Notes: generated by a model not told the origin, from the letters alone. Counted from the stretch's first letter, positions 7,298-17,713 are shown. The stretch is 64,000 bases of DNA from SVTX01 sp045658225 (GCA_045658225.1 JAZOUO010000009.1:16894-80893); one strand, 5' to 3'. Made by a program: numbers and translations.

Positions 7298-8872
7298 TTA
7301 TGTATTTTTTCTCAAAAGCAAAATATCTATTTCCTTTTTATTAAGTGTCCGTGTAAGCAGCAACAGCACCGCATAAATTATCGCCGATATGGCTATCCCT
7401 CCAAGAGTTCTGAGTATATTATTGTCGCAAAAATTCCCCGACATATCATATATCATAAACGCAACTGTGCAAGATCCCGTCGCACACAAATACGGCTTTA
7501 TCAGAATGTCCGAAAACTTGATTGTAAGCGGCGAGTGCTTTGCTAAAAAATAAAAGTTTATAGCACTTATGCAAAAGTCACACACAAAGGTCCCAATTGG
7601 TATGCCGTACATATTTATATTCGGATTGCCTACCATAACGTAGCACATAGCAATTTTAGTAGCCGAGCCTATGAGCATCGAGATAAGCGGAAGGCTTGGC
7701 TTTCCGTATGCCTGAAGCAGAGCATTCTGCACTGTTATAAAGCAGGACAAAAGCACTGATAGTCCGAGTATAGACAACAACGGCGACGAATAGGCTATCG
7801 CCTGTGTCTCGCCCGAAAATATAAGCTCCAAAATAGGAGTTGAAAACAACGTAAGCCCCGCACCTATGGGCGCGGCTATCAGGGACGTGAGCTTGAACGC
7901 GCGGCGTACCGTCTGATTTTGCGTCTCCAAGTCTCCCTCTGCGCGAGCCGATGAAATTGTCGGCACAAGTGGGAGCGCAATAGCACTCACAAGCGCGGGA
8001 GTTAGACTGAAAAGCGGAATTGCAAGCGTGGTATAGCTTCCGTATATAGAATTTATAAGTTCGCTCCCATACCCTAGGCTTCCGAGTCTGCGAAATATCA
8101 TTGTCATATCTATAAGTTTTGTGACACTCAAAACCGATGCCGAGAGAGTTATGGGGAGCGTTGTTCTCATAAGAGAGTAAAAAATCTCCCTTCCCTCACG
8201 CGTCTTTTTGTCCTCAACTCCGGTTTTGCCCTTTGACATAAACAGATATAGTGCCGAAAGTGCCTCAGCAAGCGTCAAACCAAGCACCGCCGCGCCCGCA
8301 ATATGAGGCACGTCAAGTCCAATTTTTATGCCAACACTTGCAAATATTAGTCCGAAAATAAGCTTGCCCGCCGCCTCTATAACCTGCGAGATAGCCGTTT
8401 GCTTCATCTGCCCGAGCCCCTGGAAATATCCTCTCGCCGCGCTTGACAAGCATATAAAAAATATTGCGGGAGAAATGCAGAGCAACGAAAAATAAGTCTG
8501 CGGCGTGCCTAAAAATTCTGAGAACGGGTATGCAAGTCCTATCATCAACGCCATACAGACTATGCCGAGTATCAAAAATGTGAATAGCGCGACCTTGAAG
8601 ATTTTCCGTCTGCGTCGCTCGTCCTCTGTCGAAGAGATAAGCAGTGACATAGCCACGGGTATTCCCGACGTGGAGATAACGCAAAACGACGCGTATATCT
8701 CGTAGGCTGAATTAAAGTATCCCATGCCTGTGCTGCCGAGTAGCTTCAGCATGGGAATCTTGTAGATAAGACCTATTATTTTAACTATGACCGTAGAGAG
8801 CGTAAGAATATAAACTCCCGAAATAAATTTCCTTCCTTTTTCAACTCTTCCGTTCCAAACGGTATTTTTCAA
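7298..8872 (-). CDS. SpoVB/YabM-type MOP-superfamily flippase
   Basis: A 524-residue protein with about 14 hydrophobic helices of the polysaccharide transporter branch (SpoVB, MurJ-like, YabM). The N-terminal segment GVYILTLSTVIVKIIGLIYK and the AARGYFQGLGQM motif are typical. Such proteins flip lipid-linked precursors across the membrane. The neighbourhood (mazG, rqcP, yabP, yabQ, divIC downstream) makes YabM the closest positional match, while sequence alone also allows SpoVB. The start codon is probably TTG at 8870-8872, preceded by GAGGGG. It is 12 bases behind mtaD. Confidence 0.88.
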   Translation of the reverse strand: MKNTVWNGRVEKGRKFISGVYILTLSTVIVKIIGLIYKIPMLKLLGSTGMGYFNSAYEIYASFCVISTSGIPVAMSLLISSTEDERRRRKIFKVALFTFLILGIVCMALMIGLAYPFSEFLGTPQTYFSLLCISPAIFFICLSSAARGYFQGLGQMKQTAISQVIEAAGKLIFGLIFASVGIKIGLDVPHIAGAAVLGLTLAEALSALYLFMSKGKTGVEDKKTREGREIFYSLMRTTLPITLSASVLSVTKLIDMTMIFRRLGSLGYGSELINSIYGSYTTLAIPLFSLTPALVSAIALPLVPTISSARAEGDLETQNQTVRRAFKLTSLIAAPIGAGLTLFSTPILELIFSGETQAIAYSSPLLSILGLSVLLSCFITVQNALLQAYGKPSLPLISMLIGSATKIAMCYVMVGNPNINMYGIPIGTFVCDFCISAINFYFLAKHSPLTIKFSDILIKPYLCATGSCTVAFMIYDMSGNFCDNNILRTLGGIAISAIIYAVLLLLTRTLNKKEIDILLLRKNT

Positions 8873-8884
8873 GTATTACACCCC

Positions 8885-10174
8885 TCAATCGAAATAGTGT
8901 TCAAAGACAGATTTTGCTTCTGCCGTAAGCTTTTCCATATCAATTGAAGTATATTCGCCGTTCTCGTAAAGTATGCGTCCGTCACACACCGTCATAAGAA
9001 CATCGGACTCGCACGCGCTGTACGTCAGCGCGGAGTCATAGCTGAACACGGGAATGTTGTTTACCGAGTTCATATTCACAAGTATAAGGTCTGCACGACA
9101 GCCGACCTGAATTTTACCGCAGTTAAGTCTTCCCTGCGCTATCGCGCCGTTTACCGTAGCACACTCTATCATATCGGCAGCATTGGTTTCCGCAGCATTA
9201 CGTGTATTACCCTTGTGTATCAAGGCAGCATACTGCATCTCGCGGAGAACGCTCAATTTATTGTTTGAAGCCACGCCGTCAGTTCCGAGAGCTACGTTAA
9301 TACCCGCCGCCTTTAATGCGCCATAGCGCATTAAACCGCTTCCAAGTTTGAGGTTGCTGACGGGGTTGTGCGCCACACTGACACCACGCTCTGCAAGTAT
9401 TTGTATATCACTGTCCGTCACGTATACACAGTGCGCCGCCGTCACGGGCACATCAAGTATTCCCGTGCTTGCGAAAAATTCAGTAGGAGTCATCCCTCTC
9501 TGTTGCACGCATTTGTCATGCTCACTCTGTGTCTCTGACAGATGAAGCTGAATACCCGTGCCAAAATCCTTTGCAAGCTCGCCCACGTATCTGCAACATT
9601 TTTCAACGTTGGAATATTCCGCGTGCACGGACATATCCACCTTAAGTCTGCCGTCAAAGGTGTTGTGCCATTTGTTGAATGCGTCAACGCCCTCGGCGAT
9701 TCTTGTGTCCGAGGTCACGTCAAGGTCAGGATCAAAGGACACCACAGAGCGAGAGATATTAGCCTTTATTCCACTCTCTCCGACTGCGCGAGCAGTGGAG
9801 TCAAGGAAAAAGTACATATCCGAGAAGGATACGACACCATTCTTTATCATCTCGGCAATAGCCATCATTGAGCCGTAATAAACTCTCTCCTCGTTAAGAA
9901 GCTCCTCTGCGGGAAGTATCTTTGTGTCAAGCCACTCGCGAAGTGGCAGATCGTCACCATAGCCGCGGAAAAGCGTCATCGCGCTGTGACAGTGAGCGTT
10001 ATAGAACGCGGGCGCTAAAAGATTGCCCTTGCCCTCAATAATTCTGTCAGCCTGTTCTGTCGGCTCGTTCTTGCCTATATAAGCTATAATTTTATCATTT
10101 ACAAGCACATTTACGCTCTCGAGTCCATATCCGTACTCGTCGGGCAGATGCACGTTTCTAAAAAGTATTTTCAT
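8885..10174 (-). CDS. mtaD: Amidohydrolase, probable 5-methylthioadenosine/S-adenosylhomocysteine deaminase
   Basis: A 429-residue metal-dependent hydrolase of the TrzN/AtzA/MtaD group. Zinc ligands His61 and His63 lie in NAHCHSAM; LHLSET, AAHCVYV and ALGTDG supply the other ligands and catalytic acid. The segment TLFRGYGDDLPLREWL is characteristic of MtaD-type deaminases, which convert MTA or SAH to the inosyl forms. Other deaminases of the group (guanine or chlorohydrolase-like) cannot be excluded. Within the operon it sits 23 bases after the kinase and 12 bases before the flippase. Confidence 0.82.
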   Translation of the reverse strand: MKILFRNVHLPDEYGYGLESVNVLVNDKIIAYIGKNEPTEQADRIIEGKGNLLAPAFYNAHCHSAMTLFRGYGDDLPLREWLDTKILPAEELLNEERVYYGSMMAIAEMIKNGVVSFSDMYFFLDSTARAVGESGIKANISRSVVSFDPDLDVTSDTRIAEGVDAFNKWHNTFDGRLKVDMSVHAEYSNVEKCCRYVGELAKDFGTGIQLHLSETQSEHDKCVQQRGMTPTEFFASTGILDVPVTAAHCVYVTDSDIQILAERGVSVAHNPVSNLKLGSGLMRYGALKAAGINVALGTDGVASNNKLSVLREMQYAALIHKGNTRNAAETNAADMIECATVNGAIAQGRLNCGKIQVGCRADLILVNMNSVNNIPVFSYDSALTYSACESDVLMTVCDGRILYENGEYTSIDMEKLTAEAKSVFEHYFD

Positions 10175-10197
10175 TTTTTGTCCTTTTTGTAAATTTG

Positions 10198-11094
10198 TTA
10201 TACGAATTCGTTGTAAAGCGAGGTCTCGCTGAGCGCGTCTCTTGAAATGCTGTCAATATCTGCGACCGCAGAAAGCATACCGCAAATAAGGTCGTAATGC
10301 TCGGAGTCCTTGCCTATATCTGACAGTATTCTCTCAAGATATGGTTTTAAGACGTTTAACTCGTACGCTTGCGTTGTGTCAATATGCACGTCGCACTTGT
10401 GGGCGTGCGGAAATATATTTGCGTCCTCATTTCTGCGCACGCTTGCCCACAGGTCAAGGGTGAAAAGCGGGTCTGCCGCGCGGAAATTACTGTCTCTTAC
10501 AAGTCGGCGCATAAGTCTCAAATTCTCCTTTGAAACGCAAACGTCTCCTATCTTTATTCCACTTTCAGCGCATATATAAATACTCTTACCGTGCATTTGG
10601 TGGAGTATTGTCTCAACCTGCGGATAAAGCAGCTGTATGCCCTCAAAAAGCACCACGTCGCCCTCTGTCATTGTTATCTTTTCGCGACGGTCTCTGTCGC
10701 CCGTCTGAAAATCAAATATAGGCTTTTCTGCCTCTCCCTTATTGAAAAGGGTTGTGACGAAAGAATAAAACTCGTCGGTATCAAAGGTGTCGGGAGAATC
10801 GAAATCCACGTTTTTTGGGTCAATAAAATCGTCCTTTGAAAACTGGTCCTTGAAAAAGTCGTCAAGCGAGATAACGTGCAGCTTTATCCCGTGAGACTCA
10901 TAATATCCTATGACCTTTTTTGCGGTAGTGGTCTTTCCCGAACACGTAGGTCCTGTAATGCCTATTATCTTTACGCTGTTGTCCTTGCAGACCTTCTCGA
11001 CTGTGGTGTTGAGCAGATCGTCAAATTCCCTGTCGCATTTTTTTACAAATGCCTCGTCTATCGACGCGTGCCCCTTTTTGTATTTTAAGTCCAT
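10198..11094 (-). CDS. Uridine kinase-like nucleoside kinase
   Basis: A 298-residue P-loop kinase. The Walker A is GPTCSGKT (about 48-55), and LHVISLDDFFKD supplies the nucleoside-binding aspartate region; FDFQTGDR and VLFEGIQLLYP complete the PRK/uridine kinase pattern. It is longer than classical Udk (about 210 residues) but shorter than the TGS-containing nucleoside kinases, so it represents the middle-sized Clostridia type. It probably phosphorylates uridine or cytidine in salvage. The ATG at 11092-11094, 8 bases after GGGAGG, is preferred to the TTG just before it. Confidence 0.8.
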   Translation of the reverse strand: MDLKYKKGHASIDEAFVKKCDREFDDLLNTTVEKVCKDNSVKIIGITGPTCSGKTTTAKKVIGYYESHGIKLHVISLDDFFKDQFSKDDFIDPKNVDFDSPDTFDTDEFYSFVTTLFNKGEAEKPIFDFQTGDRDRREKITMTEGDVVLFEGIQLLYPQVETILHQMHGKSIYICAESGIKIGDVCVSKENLRLMRRLVRDSNFRAADPLFTLDLWASVRRNEDANIFPHAHKCDVHIDTTQAYELNVLKPYLERILSDIGKDSEHYDLICGMLSAVADIDSISRDALSETSLYNEFV

Positions 11095-11160
11095 CAATAA
11101 ATCCTCCCTGTGAAATAAATACTATAATTATATTATTCCACAGAATCACACTTGCTACAA

Positions 11161-12654
11161 TCAGACAAGCCCGCGTCTTATATAAAATTCCTCTGCCGCC
11201 GCAAGCTTTTCGTCAATTTTATCGTTTGAGAGATACTCGTAAGGATACTTTGCATTGAAAAATCTCTCGATAACTCGCTTTTCTCCGTTTGCGGGAGCAT
11301 AGTCAACAAACTTTGACACCGCGCCTGCGCCCGCCGCAAAAATGGAATGAACCTCCTCCATCATGTAGATGTTATAAAGTCCCTCCGTTCCCTCAAGCGC
11401 AAAGCCTACGTTTTCGTAGTTGCCGACGGTGTTCTTTTGCCTATACATATAGTAGGGTATGTAGCCCGCAAATTTAGTCTTTATCTGGGAATAGTCCACG
11501 CACTTTCCAACGTCGCCGCCGCGCATGGAGTATATGTTGCTGTCGTGCTTGAGCGCGTCGCACGCCTTCTTTACGCTGAATGTATGTACGGTGATATTTT
11601 CGGGGCGCAGAGGCAGGAGCTTGTCAAACGACGCCGAGAACGTGGAGAATCTATCTCCGGGAAGTCCCGCGATAATATCCGTGTTTATTATCGGAATACC
11701 CGAGTTTCTCGCCATATCATACGCGCGCAGAAATTCCTCTGTGTTATGCGCTCTGCCTATCTTTTTTAGCACGTCGTCGTTGAGTATCTGCGGATTTACG
11801 CTGACTCTGTTGACTCCGTAAGCCTTGGCAATTCTGAACTTTTCCTGGGTCACAGTATCGGGTCTGCCCGCCTCAAGCGTATATTCCTCAAGCTTTGATA
11901 CGTCGATATTCTCTGAAACTGTGCGGAGAAGTCGCTTAAGCTGTACCTCGTTTAAGATTGTGGGCGTTCCGCCGCCGATATACACGGTCTTGATATTAAG
12001 ACCAAGCTTTTTTATAAGCTCAAAGGTCTTTACGACCTCAATGTTCAGTCTGTCAAGATAGTCGGGGATTGTTGCAAGAAGCTTTGGTGAGGTGTAGGAC
12101 ACGAACGAGCAATACGCGCACCTTGTAGGACAGAAAGGCACTGATATATAAACACTGCAGTCCTTTTTGTCGGGATTTCCGATAATTTTCGCCTCATTGA
12201 GCGCAACCTCGGTAGCAAGCGCAGCTTTCTTGGGAATAACGAAATACTCGCTTGAAAGAGTCTTTTTAACTCTTGTCTTGGGCATTCCTCCCTGAAGCAT
12301 CTCGGTTGCGACCTTTGAGGGTCTCACGCCAATAAGCATCCCCCACGAGGGACGGTAGCCGAGTAGCTCGCCGCCCGCCTTGATTATCGCCTCTCCTATG
12401 GTTATCTTCTTGAGACGGTCAAGGGTCACTCCCTCCTTGTATTCGCCAAATCTTTCGCACTCCGCACTCTTTCCGTCGTTTGAGAGCTTGACAAAAACTC
12501 TGATACCTGTCTCCTCCTCAGTTAGAGTAAGCTCCAGTGAGGGCGCGTCAACCCTTTCCTGCTCACTCTCCGAGAAATGCTCTCCCGGGAAAAATATCAT
12601 GCAAAGCATCTGAACATAATACTGATTTACGTTTCCACTGATATGGACCTTCAT
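11161..12654 (-). CDS. hemZ: Coproporphyrinogen dehydrogenase HemZ (radical SAM)
   Basis: A 497-residue radical SAM enzyme. The 4Fe-4S cysteines are Cys175, Cys179 and Cys182 (PFCPTRCAYCSF), followed by GGGTPT. The ~165-residue extension before the radical SAM core identifies HemZ rather than the shorter HemN/HemW. In B. subtilis HemZ is an anaerobic coproporphyrinogen III oxidase, but many Clostridia carry hemZ without heme synthesis, so its true substrate here is open. The rel-dtd-hemZ order is conserved in Clostridia. Confidence 0.88.
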   Translation of the reverse strand: MKVHISGNVNQYYVQMLCMIFFPGEHFSESEQERVDAPSLELTLTEEETGIRVFVKLSNDGKSAECERFGEYKEGVTLDRLKKITIGEAIIKAGGELLGYRPSWGMLIGVRPSKVATEMLQGGMPKTRVKKTLSSEYFVIPKKAALATEVALNEAKIIGNPDKKDCSVYISVPFCPTRCAYCSFVSYTSPKLLATIPDYLDRLNIEVVKTFELIKKLGLNIKTVYIGGGTPTILNEVQLKRLLRTVSENIDVSKLEEYTLEAGRPDTVTQEKFRIAKAYGVNRVSVNPQILNDDVLKKIGRAHNTEEFLRAYDMARNSGIPIINTDIIAGLPGDRFSTFSASFDKLLPLRPENITVHTFSVKKACDALKHDSNIYSMRGGDVGKCVDYSQIKTKFAGYIPYYMYRQKNTVGNYENVGFALEGTEGLYNIYMMEEVHSIFAAGAGAVSKFVDYAPANGEKRVIERFFNAKYPYEYLSNDKIDEKLAAAEEFYIRRGLV

Positions 12655-12685
12655 AATAAAGTAAAATTCCTTTCTTTTGGACGGC

Positions 12686-13147
12686 TTAGTTTGCTTTCTT
12701 TTTCAAAACCTCACTGTCCATAACGATTGTCACGGGCCCGTTATTTGTGAGCGACACCTGCATGTGCGCTCCGAACACTCCGCTTCCCACGTGCTTGAGT
12801 TCTTTTGACATAAGGGATTTGAAGTGTTCGTAAAGTCTGTTTGCCTCGTCTGGCGGTGCAGACTCCATATAGTCAGGGCGGTTTCCGTGCTTGTAATTCG
12901 CCATAAGTGTAAACTGCGATATTACAAGCGCTTCTCCTTCTATATCCTTGACCGATAGATTCATCTTGTCATTTTCGTCGGTGAAAATACGCAGATTGCA
13001 TATTTTCTTTGCGAGCAGGTCGGCGTCAAGTTCGCTGTCTCCCTTGGCAACGCCAAGAAGTATCATAAGACCCTCTCCGCACTTACCCGTGATGGCTCCG
13101 TCGACCTCAACTCTCGCCTCTGTCACTCTTTGAATTACCGCTTTCAT
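12686..13147 (-). CDS. dtd: D-aminoacyl-tRNA deacylase
   Basis: A 153-residue enzyme that frees D-amino acids from mischarged tRNA. The N-terminus (MKAVIQRVTEARVEVDG), the SQFTLMANYKHGNRPDY segment with the catalytic threonine, and NNGPVTIVMDS (the cross-subunit GP motif) are all present. It lies 29 bases after rel, the usual Firmicute arrangement. Confidence 0.97.
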   Translation of the reverse strand: MKAVIQRVTEARVEVDGAITGKCGEGLMILLGVAKGDSELDADLLAKKICNLRIFTDENDKMNLSVKDIEGEALVISQFTLMANYKHGNRPDYMESAPPDEANRLYEHFKSLMSKELKHVGSGVFGAHMQVSLTNNGPVTIVMDSEVLKKKAN

Positions 13148-13176
13148 TTTGTTATCCTGCCAATATTTAAGTTTTA

Positions 13177-15399
13177 TCAGGTGTATCCGCGAGCAACGCT
13201 ATCCACGCCGTCAAGTCCGCGAAGTCTGGACACGATAGAATTGTAATGCTCTATATTTTTACAGCTTATTTTGAGATTGATGATGCATCTGCCACCGTTT
13301 CTCTTTTGCGAGTTGACGTGAAGTATCGCAACCTTCATATCAGCAAGCGCAACGGCTATATCCGCAAGCATACCCACTCTGTCCTCTGTAAAGAGCTGCA
13401 GATGCGCCTCGTAAACGTTCTTTGCGGAGCTTGCCACCTCGGGCTCTTCCCAATAAGCTTGTTTCCATCTGTCTGCGTTGCTCGTGTTTTTCTGTCCCTC
13501 AATAACGTTGGGACAGTCCTTTTTGTGTATGGATATTCCGTAGCCCTTTGTCACGAATCCTATAACCTCGTCGCCCGGTAAGGGGTTGCAGCATTTTGCA
13601 AACTTGACCTGACATCCGTATTCTCCGTCAACGACAATTCCGCTGTTAGACTTAAGATGCTTGGGCTTGGATACGGTCTTTACTACGTCAATCTCTTCCT
13701 GTATCGGCTCCGGATCGGGCTCAATATATTTTGATACCTCGTCCTTGAGCTTTGCGGAGAATTTGTGCATAGAAACCCCGCTGTATCCCAGCGCGTTGTA
13801 CAGGTCGTCTGCCGACATAAAGCCAAGCTTTTGAGCTACGGCGGTCATACAGTCAAGTCTCTTCTGCTCGGAGAGTCTTACGGGGAATTTTTTGAATTCC
13901 GCATCAGCGACTCCGCGACCAACAACAATGTTCTCTGCCTTAGTCTCTTTTTTGAACCACTGTCTTATTTTGCCTCTTGCTTCGCTTGTCTTTACGATAT
14001 TTATCCAATCTCGTCCGGGACCCTTCATAGTCGAGGACGTGATTATCTCAATTATCTCACCGTTGTGTACTACTCTGTCGATAGGAACTATAGTTCCGTT
14101 TATCTTCGCGCCCATCATTCTATTTCCTACTGCGGAATGTATGGCGTATGCAAAGTCAATAACGGTTGCTCCCTGCGGTAGAGATATAACATCACCCTTG
14201 GGGGTGAAAACAAACACCTCATCGCGGAAAATATCGGTCTTAAGCGCGTTCATAAACTCGTCGGGGTCACGAGTCTCGTCCTCTGCCTCGATAAGTCTGG
14301 ATATCCACTCAAGCTTCTTGTCCATATCCTCCTTGGAGGATGCGCCCGACTTATACTTCCAGTGCGCCGCCACACCGTACTCGGCTATGTGGTGCATCTC
14401 GTGAGTTCTTATCTGTACCTCAAACGGAATTCCGTCGCGTCCTATGACCGTGGTGTGAAGTGAACGGTACATATTAGGCTTTGGTGTCGAGATGTAGTCC
14501 TTAAATCTGCCCGGGATGGAATTAAACATCTCGTGGATTATACCGAGAGACGCATAGCACTCAAGCTCGGTATCCACGATTATTCGCAAGGCGTAAAAGT
14601 CGTATATTTCATCGAAGCTCTTGTTCTGATTATACATCTTTTTATAGATGCTGTACGGAGTCTTTATTCTGCCCTCAAGCACGAAATGTATTCCGTTTTC
14701 GGTAAGCTTTTCGGATATGGAGCTTCTTATATTTTCGATAAAATCAAGGCTTGCTCCGTATCGGCTTTCCATATGCTCCATTACCTCGGCATATCCTATG
14801 GGGTCGAGATAACGAAGTCCAAGATTTTCAAGCTCCTGTTTTATCTTCTGAATACCAAGTCTGTGAGCCAAGGGTGCGTACACCTGCATTGTCTCAAGTG
14901 CGGTAAGTCTGCGTTTCTCCTCTTTTTTTGCGTCCAGCGTACGCATATTGTGAAGTCGGTCGCAGAGCTTGATAAATATGACTCTTACGTCCTTGGACAT
15001 AGCGAGAAGCATCTTTCGGAGATTCTCGATATGCTCCTCTTCTTTATCGTCAAGGTCGAGAGCTACAAGCTTTGTAAGTCCGTCAACTAAAAGCGCCACG
15101 TCCTTGCCAAAAAGCTTTTCTATTTCCTTGAGATTGGTCTTTTCAGAGCAGTCCTCAACGGTGTCGTGAAGCAGCGCAGCGCATATAGAGTCTGTATCAA
15201 GTCCAAGACTTGCAACTATCTCAGCAACCGCGACGGGATGCGAAATATACGGCTCTCCGCTTGCTCTGAACTGTCCTTCGTGCAAAGCATTTGCATAATC
15301 AAAAGCTCTTTGTATTTTTTCCGTATCGTATTTTTTGCCCGTTGCTTCAAGCATTTCAAACAACGCGGCAGTATTTATATGAGGCGTGGTCTCTATCAT
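13177..15399 (-). CDS. relA: Bifunctional (p)ppGpp synthetase/hydrolase Rel
   Basis: A 740-residue long RSH protein. The N-terminal HD hydrolase has His54, His78-Asp79 (LLHDTVED) and KLCDRLHNMRT. The synthetase domain has RIKTPYSIYKKM, RFKDYISTPKPNMYRSLHT and VQIRT, and a TGS domain (FVFTPKGDVISLPQGAT) and C-terminal ACT domain follow. Intact HD and synthetase motifs indicate both activities, as usual for the single long Rel of Firmicutes. It sits between recJ and dtd; the apt gene often found between recJ and rel in Firmicutes is absent. Confidence 0.97.
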   Translation of the reverse strand: MIETTPHINTAALFEMLEATGKKYDTEKIQRAFDYANALHEGQFRASGEPYISHPVAVAEIVASLGLDTDSICAALLHDTVEDCSEKTNLKEIEKLFGKDVALLVDGLTKLVALDLDDKEEEHIENLRKMLLAMSKDVRVIFIKLCDRLHNMRTLDAKKEEKRRLTALETMQVYAPLAHRLGIQKIKQELENLGLRYLDPIGYAEVMEHMESRYGASLDFIENIRSSISEKLTENGIHFVLEGRIKTPYSIYKKMYNQNKSFDEIYDFYALRIIVDTELECYASLGIIHEMFNSIPGRFKDYISTPKPNMYRSLHTTVIGRDGIPFEVQIRTHEMHHIAEYGVAAHWKYKSGASSKEDMDKKLEWISRLIEAEDETRDPDEFMNALKTDIFRDEVFVFTPKGDVISLPQGATVIDFAYAIHSAVGNRMMGAKINGTIVPIDRVVHNGEIIEIITSSTMKGPGRDWINIVKTSEARGKIRQWFKKETKAENIVVGRGVADAEFKKFPVRLSEQKRLDCMTAVAQKLGFMSADDLYNALGYSGVSMHKFSAKLKDEVSKYIEPDPEPIQEEIDVVKTVSKPKHLKSNSGIVVDGEYGCQVKFAKCCNPLPGDEVIGFVTKGYGISIHKKDCPNVIEGQKNTSNADRWKQAYWEEPEVASSAKNVYEAHLQLFTEDRVGMLADIAVALADMKVAILHVNSQKRNGGRCIINLKISCKNIEHYNSIVSRLRGLDGVDSVARGYT

Positions 15400-15435
15400 T
15401 TTTGCCCCTCCCGTGTAAAACTTAGGGGCAATATT

Positions 15436-17634
15436 TCACCCCTTACGATTGGCTACAAGCATTTTTAAGGTATGTGAGCTCTCAATGCTTGTTTTCTGAG
15501 CGTTTTCACAAATTTGTATTTCAAATATATCTCCCGATATTTCGGTCACGCTCATAACCCTAATATCTACAAGAACATCAAGAATAAATCTCAACTTTAT
15601 ATAGTTTATTTCTCTGTCAAGGCAAGTGTCAATTCGGGATTTAAGCGTTCTGTAGGAGAACACGGAATGTCCGAGCCCTATCTCATAACGCAAAAATCTG
15701 TATACCGCCGCGACTTCGTCTCTGGTCGGAACTATATCCTCGGACAAAGAAAATTCTTCTCCGCCAGATATTCTTAAATATCTGTCATTCTCAATAATTC
15801 TCTGACTCTCAAAATTCTTGGACATTCTGATGTCCTGAAGAATAAACTGAAGCGATTTTACTCCGCGGAATTCGTTTATGCCAAGTCGGCACAAAATATC
15901 TACTCTCTCGCCACGCAAAAAGTCAAGCTTGGAGGCTGACACACCAAAGCATACCGCACTGATGCCGCTTGCCTCTCCCATAAAGAAGATCTTACTGTGA
16001 TTGCCCGCACCGAGAGATATTATCTTGTCTATCTCAAGGTCGCGCACAAGAAATAGAGGTGCGGGATTTGAAACTCCAAACGGCTCAAGCATATCTATCT
16101 CTTGCACAAGTGACATAGTCACCTCGTCGGGAGTTATCTCGCAATCCGCCTCGTATCTTATTTTTATGTCCTCATCGGTAAGATGCTGCCAGGCATATTC
16201 ATTTATTTTTCTTCTGAATGTATCCACGTTTCCGCGTCTGACCGAGAGTCCTGCTGCAAGCTCGTGTCCGCCGAACTTTTCAAGAATGTCCTCGCAATGA
16301 CTGAGCGCGCCTACAAGATTAAGTCCCTTGATGCTTCTGCCCGAGCCCTTTCCTATGTCGTCAGGGCTTGCAAAGCCACGTGTCGCGCCCTCGTAGGAAA
16401 TGAGTATAGACGGAAGACCGTATTTCTCGGTTATTCTTGAGGAAACTATACCAATTATTCCTTGCTGCCAGGAATCAGCATCAAGAATGATGACTCTGTC
16501 CTTTTCAAAGTCGTGAGTCTGCTCTATCATTTTATATGCCTGCTCGGCTATTCTGTTCTCCTCAACCTGACGGCAAAGATTTATCTCGCAAAGTTCTCGT
16601 GCCTTCTCGAGCGCCTTATCATAATCCTCACACAAAAGAAGCTCAACCGCCTTCTCCGCGGAGCTTATACGTCCCGCCGCATTTATTCTGGGCGCTAACG
16701 TAAATCCGATAAATCCTGTATTCACCTTGCGCTTTTTAGGCTTTTGCGCGTGTCCCACCGCAGGCTGTGAATTTGAATCGGTGGAGCTTGCAGTCTCAAT
16801 AAGGGCTGCTAATCCGCATCTGTCAGTGACGGATATTTTTTTAATGCCCATATCAACTATAAACCTATTCTCGTCACACACGGGCATAACGTCAGCTACA
16901 GTGCCTATCGCAACAAGGTCAACGTAATCTTTACATATATTACGCCAGCACTCTACCGCCGAAAGCTCGGGATGCATATACTGCTCAAACGCGCATACAA
17001 GCTTGAACACCACTCCAACTCCGGCAAGCTCCTTGAAGGGATATTCGCAGTCGGGTCTATGGGGGTTAACTACCGCCTCTGCCAAAGGAAGTGTAGCGTG
17101 GCACTCGTGGTGGTCGGTGACTACCGTATCTATTCCGAGTTCCTTTGCGTATTCCACCTCGCCGTTTGCAGTAATTCCCGTATCAACAGTAATAATAAGC
17201 TTAGTTCCACGCTCGCAAAGCTTGTCTATACCAAGCTTTGAGATGCCGTATCCCTCCTTGTTTCGTGAGGGAATATAGTAATCTATTTTTGCGCCCTGTG
17301 ACTTTAAATAAAGGTACGCAAGGCTTACCGAGGTCACGCCGTCAACGTCATAATCTCCGTAAACGGTTATGTTCTCCCCTGTCTCAATTGCTCTTGCTAT
17401 TCTCTCAACAGCAAGGCGCATATCCTTCATAAAATAAGGATTGTGAAGGCTACTAACGTCTGTATATATGAAGGCTTTCGCCTCATCAGACGACGTATAT
17501 CCTCGTGTATATATAAGCTTTGCGGTTATGGGAGAGATATCAAGCTCCGCAGCCAAGCGCAAAACAGCCTCTCTTGACTCCGCGCTCTCCACATAACGCA
17601 AGGACCATATTTTTTCTTTATCCGTATAATTCAT
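15436..17634 (-). CDS. recJ: Single-stranded-DNA exonuclease RecJ
   Basis: A 732-residue DHH-family nuclease, 5'-3' on single-stranded DNA, used in recombination and mismatch repair. Motif I DYDVDG lies at about 94-99, the DHH motif reads VTDHHE, and the DHHA1 motif is FGGHELAAG. A lysine-rich insert (QKPKKRKVN) lies just before the conserved FTLAPRINAAGR. The C-terminal ~130 residues after the OB fold are an extra Firmicute-type domain. A weak hairpin (17666-17687) lies in the 79-base gap before it, the widest gap in this operon. Confidence 0.95.
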   Translation of the reverse strand: MNYTDKEKIWSLRYVESAESREAVLRLAAELDISPITAKLIYTRGYTSSDEAKAFIYTDVSSLHNPYFMKDMRLAVERIARAIETGENITVYGDYDVDGVTSVSLAYLYLKSQGAKIDYYIPSRNKEGYGISKLGIDKLCERGTKLIITVDTGITANGEVEYAKELGIDTVVTDHHECHATLPLAEAVVNPHRPDCEYPFKELAGVGVVFKLVCAFEQYMHPELSAVECWRNICKDYVDLVAIGTVADVMPVCDENRFIVDMGIKKISVTDRCGLAALIETASSTDSNSQPAVGHAQKPKKRKVNTGFIGFTLAPRINAAGRISSAEKAVELLLCEDYDKALEKARELCEINLCRQVEENRIAEQAYKMIEQTHDFEKDRVIILDADSWQQGIIGIVSSRITEKYGLPSILISYEGATRGFASPDDIGKGSGRSIKGLNLVGALSHCEDILEKFGGHELAAGLSVRRGNVDTFRRKINEYAWQHLTDEDIKIRYEADCEITPDEVTMSLVQEIDMLEPFGVSNPAPLFLVRDLEIDKIISLGAGNHSKIFFMGEASGISAVCFGVSASKLDFLRGERVDILCRLGINEFRGVKSLQFILQDIRMSKNFESQRIIENDRYLRISGGEEFSLSEDIVPTRDEVAAVYRFLRYEIGLGHSVFSYRTLKSRIDTCLDREINYIKLRFILDVLVDIRVMSVTEISGDIFEIQICENAQKTSIESSHTLKMLVANRKG

Positions 17635-17665
17635 TTCTACTCCAAAAGCTCAAACATACCAAAAA

Positions 17666-17687
17666 TAAGTATCCATCGGCATACTTA
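17666..17687 (-). other. Weak hairpin upstream of recJ
   Basis: TAAGTAT and ATACTTA arms with an 8-base loop; on the minus strand ATTTTTGG follows. It could be a weak, partial terminator between the FAD-protein gene and recJ or a processing site. Confidence 0.35.
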
Positions 17688-17713
17688 CTCGGCATAAGCT
17701 CCGTAAATCATCT